DNA of 64,000 nucleotides from Devosia sp. SL43 (lineage in GTDB: Bacteria; Pseudomonadota; Alphaproteobacteria; Rhizobiales; Devosiaceae): assembly GCF_021729885.1 (NCBI RefSeq), contig NZ_CP063401.1, forward strand, positions 248,001 through 312,000. The letters run 5' to 3'. The notes below the pieces were generated by a model, which did no database searches, was not told the DNA's origin, and saw only the letters and a list, made by a program, of their open reading frames with translations. This document shows positions 18,125 to 27,774 of this stretch, one piece after another. How positions within the stretch are numbered: position 1 is the first letter of the stretch; each line of letters starts with the position of its first letter. Made by a program: the position numbers and the translations under genes.

Positions 18125-19240
18125 CTAGAGCCCGGCATACACAGCGTCGCGCACTGCTTCCTTATAGGCGCCGTCGCAGCCTTCGAGCCCGGTATTGCTC
18201 ATCGACACCACTGACAGGCCGTTTTCCGCATCGAGGAACCAGTTGTGTCCATAAATGCCCCCCCAGCGATTGGTGCCGATGGCCGCGGGTGAACCTGCTA
18301 CTTGCGCATCGTCCAGCCATGCGCCGAAATAGCTGAACAGCCAGCCTGGACCCTGCGACTGTGCCAACAGGGGCGTACGGTTGCCCAGGCCCAGAAGAAC
18401 GGTTTCGGGCTTCAGAACTGCTCCGCCCCCGGTTCGGAGCGCTTCCAGCAGGCGCATGAAATCGGGACCAGTCCCCGCCATGCCCCCGCCGCCGGACTGA
18501 AAGGCCCTTGCATCAAATATCCGTCCGGGATCGAACGTGGTCATGCCACCAAACGGGTTGGGAACGCTGTGAGGATCGCCCATTAGCACCGGACCCGCTG
18601 CGCCATCGGCGTAAGGTGCAGCCAGCCGCGCCGCATCGGTGACCCCAAACCGGCTGTCGTCCATGCGTAGCGGACCGGTAATGAATTGCCGGATCGTGTC
18701 GTCCAGCGTTCCGCCCGAGACCCTGGACGCGATGACGCCCAGGACATCGATCGATGGGCCATAGGACCAGCCTCCGCCGGGCGCAAACTGCAAGGGTAGG
18801 GCCGCGATCCGCGCCACGATCGCGTCGGCGCCCAAGTGCCAGCGATTGACCCTTGTCGCCTGTTCCTCTGCCGTCAGAATCGATGCCACGCTCAACCCGG
18901 ATGTGTGGGTCAGCAGGTGATCGATGGTGATGTCCGGCTGGCTGCCATCGGTCAGCCTCGGTCGGAAATCGGGCAGATAAGTCGCTACCGGCGCATCCAG
19001 CCGCAGCTTGCCAGCATCGACAAGGGCCAGCACTGTCGCCGCCACGATCGGCTTGGTCAGCGACGATAGCCTGAAGATGGTATCGACCGTCATCGGTCGC
19101 CCGGCCTCGCGATCTGCCAGTCCATGCGCCCTTTCATAGACCACATCGCCGTCCTTGCGGACGATCAGCACGGTCCCAACGATCTTGTTCTCCGCAATCG
19201 CCTTGTCGGCGACGGCATCCAGTCGTTGTTCGATATTCAT
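18125..19240 (-). CDS. Beta-lactamase-fold serine hydrolase (second of a tandem pair)
   Basis: A 371-residue protein of the class C beta-lactamase/esterase family (EstB-like) with no signal peptide, so probably cytoplasmic. The nucleophile motif is S60-L-T-K63. SYGPSIDVLG holds the second catalytic Tyr in the YxN-like position. GGIYGHNWFLD replaces the KTG triad with the HxW-type motif common in esterases of this family. The ATG at 19240 overlaps the stop of the upstream paralogue by 4 bases. Esterase or amidase activity is more likely than beta-lactam resistance; the natural substrate is unknown. Confidence 0.83.
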   Translation of the reverse strand: MNIEQRLDAVADKAIAENKIVGTVLIVRKDGDVVYERAHGLADREAGRPMTVDTIFRLSSLTKPIVAATVLALVDAGKLRLDAPVATYLPDFRPRLTDGSQPDITIDHLLTHTSGLSVASILTAEEQATRVNRWHLGADAIVARIAALPLQFAPGGGWSYGPSIDVLGVIASRVSGGTLDDTIRQFITGPLRMDDSRFGVTDAARLAAPYADGAAGPVLMGDPHSVPNPFGGMTTFDPGRIFDARAFQSGGGGMAGTGPDFMRLLEALRTGGGAVLKPETVLLGLGNRTPLLAQSQGPGWLFSYFGAWLDDAQVAGSPAAIGTNRWGGIYGHNWFLDAENGLSVVSMSNTGLEGCDGAYKEAVRDAVYAGL

Positions 19241-20334
19241 GCGTAAACCGCGCGCAGGATGTCGTCGCGGAACGGGCCATTGCAGCCTTCGAACGTCGTA
19301 TTGGTGCACACCACGATCGTGATCTTGTTGATCGGGTCGACCACCCAGTTATGGCCCCAAGCGCCGCCCCAATCGACCGTGCCGACGGGGCAGGGGTTGT
19401 TCGCCGCTACAGCATCGTCCAGCACCGCTCCGATGAAGCTGAAGCGTTTACCCGCATCATGCGGGCGGCGCTCCAGGTCGCCGATCTGGTTGGCCAGCGC
19501 CAGTTCCACCGTCTCCGGTGTCAACAGGCCCGGCGCTCCGTTGTAGACTTCGAGCATCTTGAGGATGTCGTCGGCTGTCCCCGCCATACCGGCGCCGCCA
19601 TTCTGCGCTGCCGCTGGATTGAAGATACGCGACGGCGAAAATACCGTGGTGCTACCATCGGCACTGACAATCGCATGCGGCTCGCCCATGCGAACCGGCG
19701 GTGTACCATCGGCATAGGGGGTCGCCAAACGCGCCGGGTCGGTGACGTAGAAATGTGCGTCGGTCATCCCGAGCGGACCGGTGACGTGGCGCAGCAGCGC
19801 GTCCTCGACATCGGAGCCGTTGATGGCCGCCAGAACCCCGCCCAGTACGTCGATGCTGGTGCCATAGTCCCACCCAGTCCCCGGCGCGAAGGCCAGCGGC
19901 ACCTTGGCGATGTTGACAAGTGTCTCGTTGAGCGGATTGATCACCCCGCTCAACCCGCCACTGGCATCGGCCGGCACGCGAGCATAGACCAGCCCCGACG
20001 TATGGCTGAGCAGGTGCTTTATCCTGATGTCGGCGGGCCTGCCGTCCGGATTATCAGGGGTAAACCACGGCAGGTAGCGCGTGACCTTGTCGTTGAGCCC
20101 GATCAACCCCAGGTCGACCAGCCGCAATATGGCCGTCGCGACGATCGGCTTGGTCACCGACGCCAGCCGGAAGATCGCGTCGCGCTGCATCGTCCGACCC
20201 GACTCGCGATCGGCAAGACCGGCGGCGCGGGCATAAATTTCCTGCCCATCCTTGTTGATCAGGATGACGCAGCCAACAATGCGCTGCACCAGCGCGGCAT
20301 CGATTGCCGCGTCCACACGTTCTGCCAAGCTCAT
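19237..20334 (-). CDS. Beta-lactamase-fold serine hydrolase (first of a tandem pair)
   Basis: A 365-residue paralogue of the next gene. It has the same opening plan, nucleophile motif S59-V-T-K62, DYGTSIDVLGG for the catalytic Tyr region, and GGAWGHNWVVDP at the HxW site. The start at 20334 is preceded by a strong GGGAGG ribosome site 5 bases away; the open frame extends five codons further to 20349 without a better site. There is no signal peptide. The two genes overlap by 4 bases and look like an old tandem duplication with diverged substrate loops. Confidence 0.83.
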   Translation of the reverse strand: MSLAERVDAAIDAALVQRIVGCVILINKDGQEIYARAAGLADRESGRTMQRDAIFRLASVTKPIVATAILRLVDLGLIGLNDKVTRYLPWFTPDNPDGRPADIRIKHLLSHTSGLVYARVPADASGGLSGVINPLNETLVNIAKVPLAFAPGTGWDYGTSIDVLGGVLAAINGSDVEDALLRHVTGPLGMTDAHFYVTDPARLATPYADGTPPVRMGEPHAIVSADGSTTVFSPSRIFNPAAAQNGGAGMAGTADDILKMLEVYNGAPGLLTPETVELALANQIGDLERRPHDAGKRFSFIGAVLDDAVAANNPCPVGTVDWGGAWGHNWVVDPINKITIVVCTNTTFEGCNGPFRDDILRAVYA

Positions 20335-20390
20335 GAAAACCTCCCGCAAACAGGGAGACGCTACGGCGAGATGTTCAGAAAAACAACCGC

Positions 20391-20741
20391 TTAGACGGCA
20401 AAACTCGTGCCGCAGCCGCAGGATGCAACCGCATTGGGGTTGCTGATCTGGAACGACTGCCCGATCAAGTCGTCGACATAATCGATCTGCGATCCGCCCA
20501 TGAATTCGAGGCTCATAGAATCGATCAGCACCACCGCATCGCCCTTGCTCAGAACGATATCGTCGCTACCGGGCTTTTCCTGTACGAGGTTGTATTCATA
20601 CTGGAAACCGGAGCATCCACCGCCCGCCACCGAAATGCGCAACACCGTGCCCTCGGGCTCCTTCGACAAGATACGCGACACGCGTTTGGCAGCGCGATCG
20701 GTCAGTACGACGTCGGTGGGAGCAAGGGCGGTGTCAGTCAT
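20391..20741 (-). CDS. erpA: Iron-sulfur cluster insertion protein ErpA
   Basis: A 116-residue A-type carrier that passes Fe-S clusters to apo-enzymes. The three cluster-binding cysteines of the family are present: C43 in GGGCSGFQY, and C108 and C110 in SCGCGTSF at the C-terminus. LTDRAAKRVSRIL is the usual N-terminal helix. I prefer the ATG at 20741 (MTDTALAP); an in-frame ATG at 20765 would add eight residues. It is divergent from dgt, with under 90 bases between them, so the two promoters must be close or overlapping. Confidence 0.93.
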   Translation of the reverse strand: MTDTALAPTDVVLTDRAAKRVSRILSKEPEGTVLRISVAGGGCSGFQYEYNLVQEKPGSDDIVLSKGDAVVLIDSMSLEFMGGSQIDYVDDLIGQSFQISNPNAVASCGCGTSFAV

Positions 20742-20823
20742 CTGATATCCATGCCGTGATGTCATAACGGTCAGGCTAAAATAGTAACTCTTGCGTCGAA
20801 TGAAAAGGGTCTTGTGATCAACG

Positions 20824-22017
20824 ATGAGCGATACTGCTGCCTACGCCAGTAAGCCCGAAGACTCGCTCGGCCGCCTTTACGGCACGGGCCCCAGCCCGAC
20901 GCGCTCCGAATTCCAGCGCGACCGCGACCGGATTATCCATTCCACCGCCTTCCGCCGCCTGCAGCACAAGACTCAAGTCTTTCTGCAGCATGGCGGCAAG
21001 CACTTCCGAAACCGGCTCACCCATACGCTCGAAGTCAGCCAGATGGCCCGTTCGATGGCCCGCGCCTTGCGGCTGAACGAAGATCTCGCCGAGGCCGTCG
21101 CGCTTAGCCACGATCTTGGCCACACCCCCTTTGGTCATGCCGGCGAGCGGGCGCTTCACACCGCCATGCAGCCCTATGGCGGCTTCGATCACAACATCCA
21201 AGCGATGCGCGTCGTCACCCGGTTGGAAAACCGGTACGCTGAGCATGACGGCCTCAATCTCACTTGGGAGACACTCGAGGGTATCCTCAAGCACAACGGG
21301 CCGCTGACCAATCTGGACGGCACGCCCTACGGCAAATACGCCCATGAAGGTCTGCCTGCGGGCATCGACGACATTCCCGCCGCCGCCGACCTTCGCTTGT
21401 CCAGCCACGCCTCCCTCGAAGCTCAGACCGCGGCCATCGCCGACGACGTCGCCTACAATGCGCACGACATTGACGATGCCCTGCGCGCCAATCTGATCGT
21501 GATCGACGACCTGATCGGTGTTCCGCTCGCCGGCCCCATCGTCCGCGAAGTCCTCGACCGCTATCCCAATGTCGCCCCCAAGCGCCAGGCCCACGAAGTG
21601 CAACGCCGCCTGATCACCCGCTCCATCGAAGATGTCATCGCCACCACCCAGGCCAATCTCGTGACCGCACGGGTGCAATCAGCCGAGGATGTCCGCATCG
21701 CTGGTCGGACCCTGGTGACCTTCTCTCCCGCGACGGCCGAAGCCGAACGTGGCCTCAAGACATTCCTCTTCGAGCGAGTCTATCGACACGAGGCGGTGAT
21801 GGTTCCCGTGCGCCAGAGCGAAACCGTCGTCACCGATCTTTTCGCGCGCTACATGGCGACACGCGACTTGCCCGGACGTTGGGGCGCTGTCACTGAGGCT
21901 GCCACGTCCGACCGTGCCCTTGCCCGCGTCGTGGCCGACTTCATCGCGGGCATGACCGATCCCTACGCCCTCGACGAGTATGCCCGGCTGTTTGACGCTC
22001 GCCCGGAATTCCTTTAG
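20824..22017 (+). CDS. dgt: Deoxyguanosinetriphosphate triphosphohydrolase-like protein
   Basis: A 397-residue HD-domain enzyme that splits dNTPs to deoxynucleoside and tripolyphosphate, trimming dNTP pools. N-terminal GPSPTRSEFQRDRDRIIHS and AFRRLQHKTQVF are typical of type 2 Dgt proteins. HTLEVSQMARSMAR supplies H67, and LSHDLGHTPFGHAGE supplies H96-D97 and the following His. Later VAYNAHDIDDALR gives the last metal-binding Asp. argS follows after 30 bases on the same strand. Confidence 0.94.
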   Translation: MSDTAAYASKPEDSLGRLYGTGPSPTRSEFQRDRDRIIHSTAFRRLQHKTQVFLQHGGKHFRNRLTHTLEVSQMARSMARALRLNEDLAEAVALSHDLGHTPFGHAGERALHTAMQPYGGFDHNIQAMRVVTRLENRYAEHDGLNLTWETLEGILKHNGPLTNLDGTPYGKYAHEGLPAGIDDIPAAADLRLSSHASLEAQTAAIADDVAYNAHDIDDALRANLIVIDDLIGVPLAGPIVREVLDRYPNVAPKRQAHEVQRRLITRSIEDVIATTQANLVTARVQSAEDVRIAGRTLVTFSPATAEAERGLKTFLFERVYRHEAVMVPVRQSETVVTDLFARYMATRDLPGRWGAVTEAATSDRALARVVADFIAGMTDPYALDEYARLFDARPEFL

Positions 22018-22047
22018 GGCCAACGCACTTCAATAGTCAGGTCAATC

Positions 22048-23793
22048 ATGGACGTTTTCGCGCTTTTCTCCGCACGCGTCGCCAATGCGATGCAGGTTCT
22101 CTTCCCCGAAGCCGGCGCCGATCTGGTCGCCCGCATCGTGGTGGAACCACCGCGAGATAGCGCCCACGGCGATCTCTCGACCAATGCCGCAATGGTTGTC
22201 GCCAAGCCCCTTGGCAAGAATCCGCGCGACGTCGCCGCCGTGCTGGTCGAACATTTTAAGCACGATGCCGACGTCACCAGTGTCGAGATCGCAGGGCCAG
22301 GCTTCATCAACTTTCGGCTGGCCAACCCGATCTGGCATCAGGTCCTGCGGTCCATCGCGACGCAGGGCGCGGACTATGGCCGCTCAACCCTGGGCGGCGG
22401 CGAGCGCGTCAATATCGAATATGTCTCGGCCAATCCCACGGGCCCAATGCATGTCGGTCATACCCGCGGCGCCGTCTTCGGCGACACGCTGGCCTCGCTC
22501 ATGGCCTATTCGGGCTATGACGTGACGCGGGAATTCTACATCAACGACGCGGGCAGCCAGGTCGATACGCTCGCCCGCTCCACCCTGCTGCGCTACCGCG
22601 AGGCCCTGGGCGAGACCATCGACATTCCCTCGGGTTTCTACCCAGGCGACTACCTGATTCCGGTCGGGCAAGCGCTGAAGGCCGAGTTCGGCGACAGCCT
22701 GCTTGGACGGCCCGATGCGGAAGTCCTGCCGTTGGTCAAGGACCGCGTGCTGATCGCCATGCTCGATCTGATCAAGGCCGATCTGGCGCGGCTCCGTATC
22801 CATCACGACGTATTCTTTTCCGAGCGCACGTTGCACGGGCAGGGGGGCGACATCCAGCTCACGCTCGATTGGCTGCGCGAGCAGAACCTGGTCTATCAGG
22901 GCAGCCTGCCGCCCCCCAAGGGGCAGGTTGTCGAAGACTGGGAAGACCGCGAGCAGACGCTGTTCCGGGCTACCGATTTCGGTGACGATACCGACCGGGC
23001 CCTCGTCAAATCCGATGGGTCCTACGCCTATTTCGCCCCTGATATCGCCTACCATCGCAACAAGTTCCTGCGTGGCTTCAAGCACATGGTCATCGTGCTG
23101 GGCGCCGACCATTCCGGCTACATCAAGCGGCTCAAGGCAGCGGTCAAGGCCGTTTCCGGCGGCGTCGCTGACATCGACGTCCGAATCTGCCAGCTCGTCC
23201 GGCTGCTCAAGAACGGCGAACCGTTCAAGATGAGCAAGCGCTCTGGCGATCTGGTAACGCTTGCCGACGTGGTCGAAGAAGTGGGCGCCGACGCGACCCG
23301 CTTCATGCTGACCTACCGTCGCAACGACGCGACCATGGATTTCGACTTCGCCCTGGTCAAGGAACAGACCAAGGATAACCCCGTCTTCTACGTGCAGTAT
23401 GCGCATGCCCGCGCTTATTCCATATTCAAGACCGCCGCTCGTGACCTGCCGGGGCTCGACACATCCGCTGCCGCGCTGGCCGCAGCGGAAGTCGAAACCA
23501 TCGTTACGCCCGCGGAACTCGACCTGGTTCGGGTGCTGGCGGCCTGGCCGCGCGTCGTCACGGCTGCCGCAATCGCGCATGAGCCGCATCGCATCGCCTT
23601 CTATGTCCATGAGCTCGCAGCGGCCTTCCACGGCTTCTGGGCCAAGGGCAAGGATGATCCGTCGTTACGATTTGTTAACGTAGACGACCCAAAGCTAACC
23701 TTGGCCCGACTCGCGCTGGTCGACGCTGTCCGTCAGGTTATCGTCAACGGACTTGGGATTTTGGGAGTATCCGCACCGACGGAGCTTTCATAA
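22048..23793 (+). CDS. argS: Arginyl-tRNA synthetase
   Basis: A 581-residue class I synthetase for tRNA-Arg. The N-terminal Add-1 domain is followed by EYVSANPTGPMHVGHTRG with the HIGH-type HVGH at 135-138. KMSKRSGDLVTLADVV (around residue 394) is the KMSKS loop, which many ArgRS lack or modify but which is well kept here. The C-terminal DALR anticodon-binding domain includes FYVHELAAAFHGFW. Spacing suggests an operon from dgt. Confidence 0.97.
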   Translation: MDVFALFSARVANAMQVLFPEAGADLVARIVVEPPRDSAHGDLSTNAAMVVAKPLGKNPRDVAAVLVEHFKHDADVTSVEIAGPGFINFRLANPIWHQVLRSIATQGADYGRSTLGGGERVNIEYVSANPTGPMHVGHTRGAVFGDTLASLMAYSGYDVTREFYINDAGSQVDTLARSTLLRYREALGETIDIPSGFYPGDYLIPVGQALKAEFGDSLLGRPDAEVLPLVKDRVLIAMLDLIKADLARLRIHHDVFFSERTLHGQGGDIQLTLDWLREQNLVYQGSLPPPKGQVVEDWEDREQTLFRATDFGDDTDRALVKSDGSYAYFAPDIAYHRNKFLRGFKHMVIVLGADHSGYIKRLKAAVKAVSGGVADIDVRICQLVRLLKNGEPFKMSKRSGDLVTLADVVEEVGADATRFMLTYRRNDATMDFDFALVKEQTKDNPVFYVQYAHARAYSIFKTAARDLPGLDTSAAALAAAEVETIVTPAELDLVRVLAAWPRVVTAAAIAHEPHRIAFYVHELAAAFHGFWAKGKDDPSLRFVNVDDPKLTLARLALVDAVRQVIVNGLGILGVSAPTELS

Positions 23794-23873
23794 TTCGGGC
23801 GCAATACTGTGTTGACTCGCGGAAAATCGCCCGCAGTGGGCACAGTTCGCAGTAACCAAGAGGGCGCTGCTAC

Positions 23874-26228
23874 ATGCCAGCGAGACCGCAGCCCATGGCC
23901 GGACAATCCGACGCCGCCGACGATCTGATCGCCGAATTGGCAAAACTGATGGCGCAGGACGCGCAGGGCGGGGGGAATGCTGCGGCTACCCCAGCTGCCC
24001 CGCCGCTTTATCCCGTGCGCATTCCGGGTGGCGATGCGCCACAGCCGGCCCCCCAGGCCAAGGCTGACCTCGATTTCGTACGGTCGTTCAATGCAGAGCC
24101 CGCTGAACGCCCGGCGCCGGCACCCGCAACTGCTCCGGTCGAGGCGCAGCGCGCTCCCGCAGCGCAGGTGGATGAGCCCGAACCGTTCAAGTTCGACTTC
24201 GATTTCGGCGCCAAACACGCGCCGTCCGAGCCAGTTGTGCTGCCCGTGGCTGCCAAGCCCCAAGCGACCCCCGCGCCTGCGCCCGCTTCGGTGATCGCGG
24301 CGCCAGCCGGACCTGCGTCTGCACCAGTTACTCAGGACATTGATCACGACAGCATTGCCGATCTGATCGCTGCCGACCTCGCAGCCGATACCCAACCCGC
24401 GCCATCTCCCGCTCCGACTCGATCCGAAGCCACTCCGGCCGCTGCGCCCGTGGTTGTTGCCGCCGAGCCCGCTCCGATGCCGGTCGCCGAGTCGCGACAG
24501 CCCAATCCCGGCCCGGGTTGGACGCCGACCACAGTTGCCGCCAACTTGGGTGGCCAGCAGCGTCCGGCCCGCCCGGCGCTGCGTGCCGTCAACTTGCAGC
24601 CTGTCGCCCGCCCCGAGCAGGATCGCTTCAAGGTGCCGCCGGTCTTCGGTCTGGCGACGACGCCGGCTAAGTCCACGGAAACAATTGTCCCGACGGAAAC
24701 CAGCGTTCCGGCGGCCGAGCCTGTTGTCGCTGCTCCTGCTCCGGTTCAGCTTGCCCCAGTCGAGACACAGCCAATCCCACGCCCGGCTGCGCCGACCCCG
24801 GTCGCCCCGCTGCGTCCGGCCGATCAATCCGATCTTGGTCTTGATCCCATCGACGAAATCGAAAGCCTGATCGGTCGCGCCATGCGCGTGGAATTTGATC
24901 AGGTTGCTGACGCCGACGAGCCCGTCGTGGCGCCACCGCCCGTTGAGTCGCGTCCGGCGCCAAGCCCGGCTTTGCGCTCGCTGGCGACCCCTACAATGGC
25001 TCCTGCGCCAGCGCCATCGGCACTATCCGCCGCCGACGAGGCTGTTCTGGCCGCTGCGGCGGCGACGGGCGCCCAGGTTGGCTGGGTCGAAGCCCCTGAA
25101 GTCTCCGATACCGACGATGAGCCGCGCCAGCGCACCGAACGTTCGCGTGGGCCGTTTGCCCTGGGCATGACCCGTGCCGTTGCCGGTCCGCTGGTGGCCG
25201 TCACCTTGCTGCTAGCTGCAGGCTTTGGCCTCTACTGGGTTCTGGGCCTTGGTGGTCGTGACACCGGTGGCGTTGCCCCGTTGCTCACTGCCGATGCCAC
25301 GCCGATCAAGCAGGTCGCCCCGGCAGCGACAACAGACACTGCTGCGACGCAGCAATCCGTCGTGTTCAATGAAATCGACGGCGTCGTGCCTGGCGCCGAG
25401 GAACAGCTCGTTTCGCGCGACCAGGCCGATGTCAACGAAGTCACGCAGGTGGCGTCCGCCGTTCCGGCCGATGTAAGCGAGGAGGGCCTTGCCAACCGCA
25501 AGGTCCGCACCGTCACCGTCCGTCCCGATGGCACCATTGTGAGCGGCGATGACAGCATTGCCGGCAGCGCTATCCTTCCCGTCGACAGGCCAAACGTTCC
25601 GGCTGTTCCCGGTGCCGAAACCGCGAGCCCTGAACTGCTGGCCGCCGCCGATCCGGTTACCCCCGCAGCTGCCGCACCAGCTGCGCCGGTTACCCCGGCC
25701 GTGACACCGGTTGAGCCGGGCGCCACCGTTCCAGCCTTCGACCTCACTGGCAATCCGATTGCTGGCAAGACCACGGTCGTGCCGCTGGTCCGCCCCGCCA
25801 ATCTCGCTTCCATTGCGCCCACGGCTGCATCGCCGGTCACGGCGGTCGTCGACCCGATCAATGCGGTCATCGATGCTGCCGCTGCTCCGGTCGCGGCTGA
25901 GCCCGTAGCGGCGCCGGTCGCTGCCGCTCCGGTCGAGCAGCCGGTCGCCGTTCCTGGTGCAACCGAAGTTGCGGCGCTGGGCAACGACGCCCCGGCCTAT
26001 GTCCAGCTCGCCTCCCAGCGCAGCGAGGCCGAAGCCCGACAAACCGCGCAGGCGATGGTTACGCGTTTTGGTCCGCTGTTCGGCGGCGCCAATATGGAAG
26101 TCCAGCGTGTCGATCTGGGCGCCAAGGGCATCTACTACCGTGTTCGCGTCCCGGCCAATTCGCTGGAGCAGGCCAACAACATCTGCACCAACGTCAAGGC
26201 CGCCGGCGGCGACTGCTTCACCATGTAG
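23874..26228 (+). CDS. SPOR-domain protein with long Ala/Pro-rich region
   Basis: A 784-residue inner-membrane protein. Residues 1-430 are extremely rich in Ala, Pro and Val with scattered acidic patches, probably disordered and cytoplasmic. One membrane helix follows (GPLVAVTLLLAAGFGLYWVL, about 433-456). A second Ala/Pro/Val-rich linker leads to a C-terminal SPOR domain (about 703-784) with YVQLASQRSEAEARQTAQAM and YYRVRVPANSLEQANNICTN. SPOR domains bind denuded glycan strands at division septa. The place after argS is the standard position of the SPOR gene in Hyphomicrobiales. A smaller start at 23895 is possible. Confidence 0.86.
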   Translation: MPARPQPMAGQSDAADDLIAELAKLMAQDAQGGGNAAATPAAPPLYPVRIPGGDAPQPAPQAKADLDFVRSFNAEPAERPAPAPATAPVEAQRAPAAQVDEPEPFKFDFDFGAKHAPSEPVVLPVAAKPQATPAPAPASVIAAPAGPASAPVTQDIDHDSIADLIAADLAADTQPAPSPAPTRSEATPAAAPVVVAAEPAPMPVAESRQPNPGPGWTPTTVAANLGGQQRPARPALRAVNLQPVARPEQDRFKVPPVFGLATTPAKSTETIVPTETSVPAAEPVVAAPAPVQLAPVETQPIPRPAAPTPVAPLRPADQSDLGLDPIDEIESLIGRAMRVEFDQVADADEPVVAPPPVESRPAPSPALRSLATPTMAPAPAPSALSAADEAVLAAAAATGAQVGWVEAPEVSDTDDEPRQRTERSRGPFALGMTRAVAGPLVAVTLLLAAGFGLYWVLGLGGRDTGGVAPLLTADATPIKQVAPAATTDTAATQQSVVFNEIDGVVPGAEEQLVSRDQADVNEVTQVASAVPADVSEEGLANRKVRTVTVRPDGTIVSGDDSIAGSAILPVDRPNVPAVPGAETASPELLAAADPVTPAAAAPAAPVTPAVTPVEPGATVPAFDLTGNPIAGKTTVVPLVRPANLASIAPTAASPVTAVVDPINAVIDAAAAPVAAEPVAAPVAAAPVEQPVAVPGATEVAALGNDAPAYVQLASQRSEAEARQTAQAMVTRFGPLFGGANMEVQRVDLGAKGIYYRVRVPANSLEQANNICTNVKAAGGDCFTM

Positions 26229-26335
26229 TTGGGCCCCAGCGCCCAACCTCCAGTGCAGATTGCCCTCCCGTGCTTGACGCTCGGGAGGCGAGCGGCCAAG
26301 GATGACGCGACGTTTCCGCAGCGCGGCTCCAATTC

Positions 26336-27124
26336 ATGACGACTGCCCAGACCGACTGGTTTGACGCTCCGGCCCCGCCCGCTGACGACGACATCATGTA
26401 TGTCGATGTCGGTGGCTACGAAGGACCGCTCGACCTCCTGCTCGATCTCGCGCGCCGCCAGAAGGTCGATCTGGCCGCTATTTCCGTCCTGGCGCTGGCG
26501 GAGCAATATCTGCTGTTCATCGAAACCGTGCGCGAGAAGCGCATCGAGGTCGCCGCCGACTATCTTGTGATGGCGGCATGGCTCGCCTACCTCAAGAGCC
26601 GTCTGATGGTGCCGCAGGCGCCTTCGGATGACGAACCGTCCGGCGAGATGCTCGCTGCGATGCTACAGTTTCGGCTCAAGCGGCTCGAAGCCATGCGCCG
26701 TGCCGCCAGCCAGCTGATGAACCGGCCACGCCTCGGCTTCCAGGTCTATGCCCGAGGCATGCCCGAGCCCATCGAGATCGCTCGCACCAACCTGTGGGAG
26801 GCCTCTCTCTACGATCTCCTCAAGGCCTATTCCGCCCAGCGCGAGCGCGGCATCAGCACCGACTATTCGCCCCTCCAGCGCACCGTCTGGTCGCTGCAGG
26901 ACGCACGCGACATCCTCCAACGCCTGATCGGTGACAGTTTCGACTGGATACCGATGGATACCTACCTGGCCGAATATCTGGCCAGCCCGCGCGAACGCGC
27001 CACGGTCCGCGCCTCGACCTTCGCGTCGAGCCTGGAGCTGGTCCGCCAGGGCCAGATCGACATCCGGCAGAGCGAGACTTTTGGTCCGCTGCTCATGCGT
27101 CGTCGCAAGGCCGACAAGCCGTGA
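26336..27124 (+). CDS. scpA: Segregation and condensation protein A
   Basis: A 262-residue kleisin that bridges the SMC heads in the bacterial condensin complex. YEGPLDLLLDLARRQKVDLA and AISVLALAEQYLLF form the N-terminal helical SMC-neck-binding domain. AADYLVMAAWLAYLKSRLML-like sequence with PSDDEPSGEMLAAML follows, and the C-terminal winged helix ends with SLELVRQGQIDIRQSETFG. The end overlaps the scpB start by 4 bases. In other Hyphomicrobiales nagZ usually precedes scpA; here only about 100 bases with small hairpins separate it from the SPOR gene. Confidence 0.93.
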   Translation: MTTAQTDWFDAPAPPADDDIMYVDVGGYEGPLDLLLDLARRQKVDLAAISVLALAEQYLLFIETVREKRIEVAADYLVMAAWLAYLKSRLMVPQAPSDDEPSGEMLAAMLQFRLKRLEAMRRAASQLMNRPRLGFQVYARGMPEPIEIARTNLWEASLYDLLKAYSAQRERGISTDYSPLQRTVWSLQDARDILQRLIGDSFDWIPMDTYLAEYLASPRERATVRASTFASSLELVRQGQIDIRQSETFGPLLMRRRKADKP

Positions 27125-27774
27125 GCGATCCCGAAGACCATGGCGAAGTCACCGAGCGCCACTTGCGTATTCTGGAGGCTTTGCTGTTTGCCTCATCCGA
27201 GCCATTGGCGACCAACCAGATGGCAACATATTTGGGTGAAGGGTCGCGCGTGATCGAATTGCTGGTGACACTGCAGCAGCGCTATGCGGGCAGGGGTGTG
27301 AACCTCGTTCAGCGCGCCGACAAATGGGCCTTCCGCACCGCCGAAGACCTCGGCTTCCTGTTGCGCCGCGAGGAACACGAAACCCGCCCGCTCTCCCGCG
27401 CTGCCTTAGAAACCCTCTCGATCATCGCCTATCACCAGCCCGCCACACGGGCAGAAATCGAGGAAGTCCGGGGCGTTGCGACCGGCAAAGGCACGATCGA
27501 CCTGCTCCTCGAAGCCGACTGGATTCGCATGCGCGGCCGCCGCCGCACCCCCGGCCGACCGGTAACCTACGGCACGACCGACGCTTTTCTCGACCATTTC
27601 GGCCTCGAAACGCTCGGCGATCTGCCGGGCCTCGAAGAGCTCAAGGGCTCCGGCCTGCTCTCCAACCGCCTCCCGCCCTCCATGCAGATTCCGCTTCCCT
27701 TTGACGGCGCCTTGCGCGAGGACGAAGACCCGCTCGATCCTGACGACAGCGGCAGCGAGGAAGAAATCTCCTGA
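27121..27774 (+). CDS. scpB: Segregation and condensation protein B
   Basis: A 217-residue protein made of two winged helices that binds ScpA in condensin. Visible family blocks are ILEALLFASSEPLATNQMAT, the PLSRAALETLSIIAYHQPAT core, RAEIEEVRGVATGKGTID, and RPVTYGTTDAFLDHFGLETL. The GTG start at 27121 overlaps the scpA stop (GTGA). The C-terminal tail is acidic (EDEDPLDPDDSGSEEE). It is joined to the ABC ATPase gene by a TGATG stop-start. Confidence 0.95.
   Translation: MSDPEDHGEVTERHLRILEALLFASSEPLATNQMATYLGEGSRVIELLVTLQQRYAGRGVNLVQRADKWAFRTAEDLGFLLRREEHETRPLSRAALETLSIIAYHQPATRAEIEEVRGVATGKGTIDLLLEADWIRMRGRRRTPGRPVTYGTTDAFLDHFGLETLGDLPGLEELKGSGLLSNRLPPSMQIPLPFDGALREDEDPLDPDDSGSEEEIS

Noticed and set aside
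18125-20334. Beta-lactam resistance genes
   Set aside because: No signal peptides and no KTG motif; these are features of esterase-like members instead.
22384-23631. A 415-codon minus-strand frame inside argS
   Set aside because: Antisense shadow of argS with no domain and no ribosome site.
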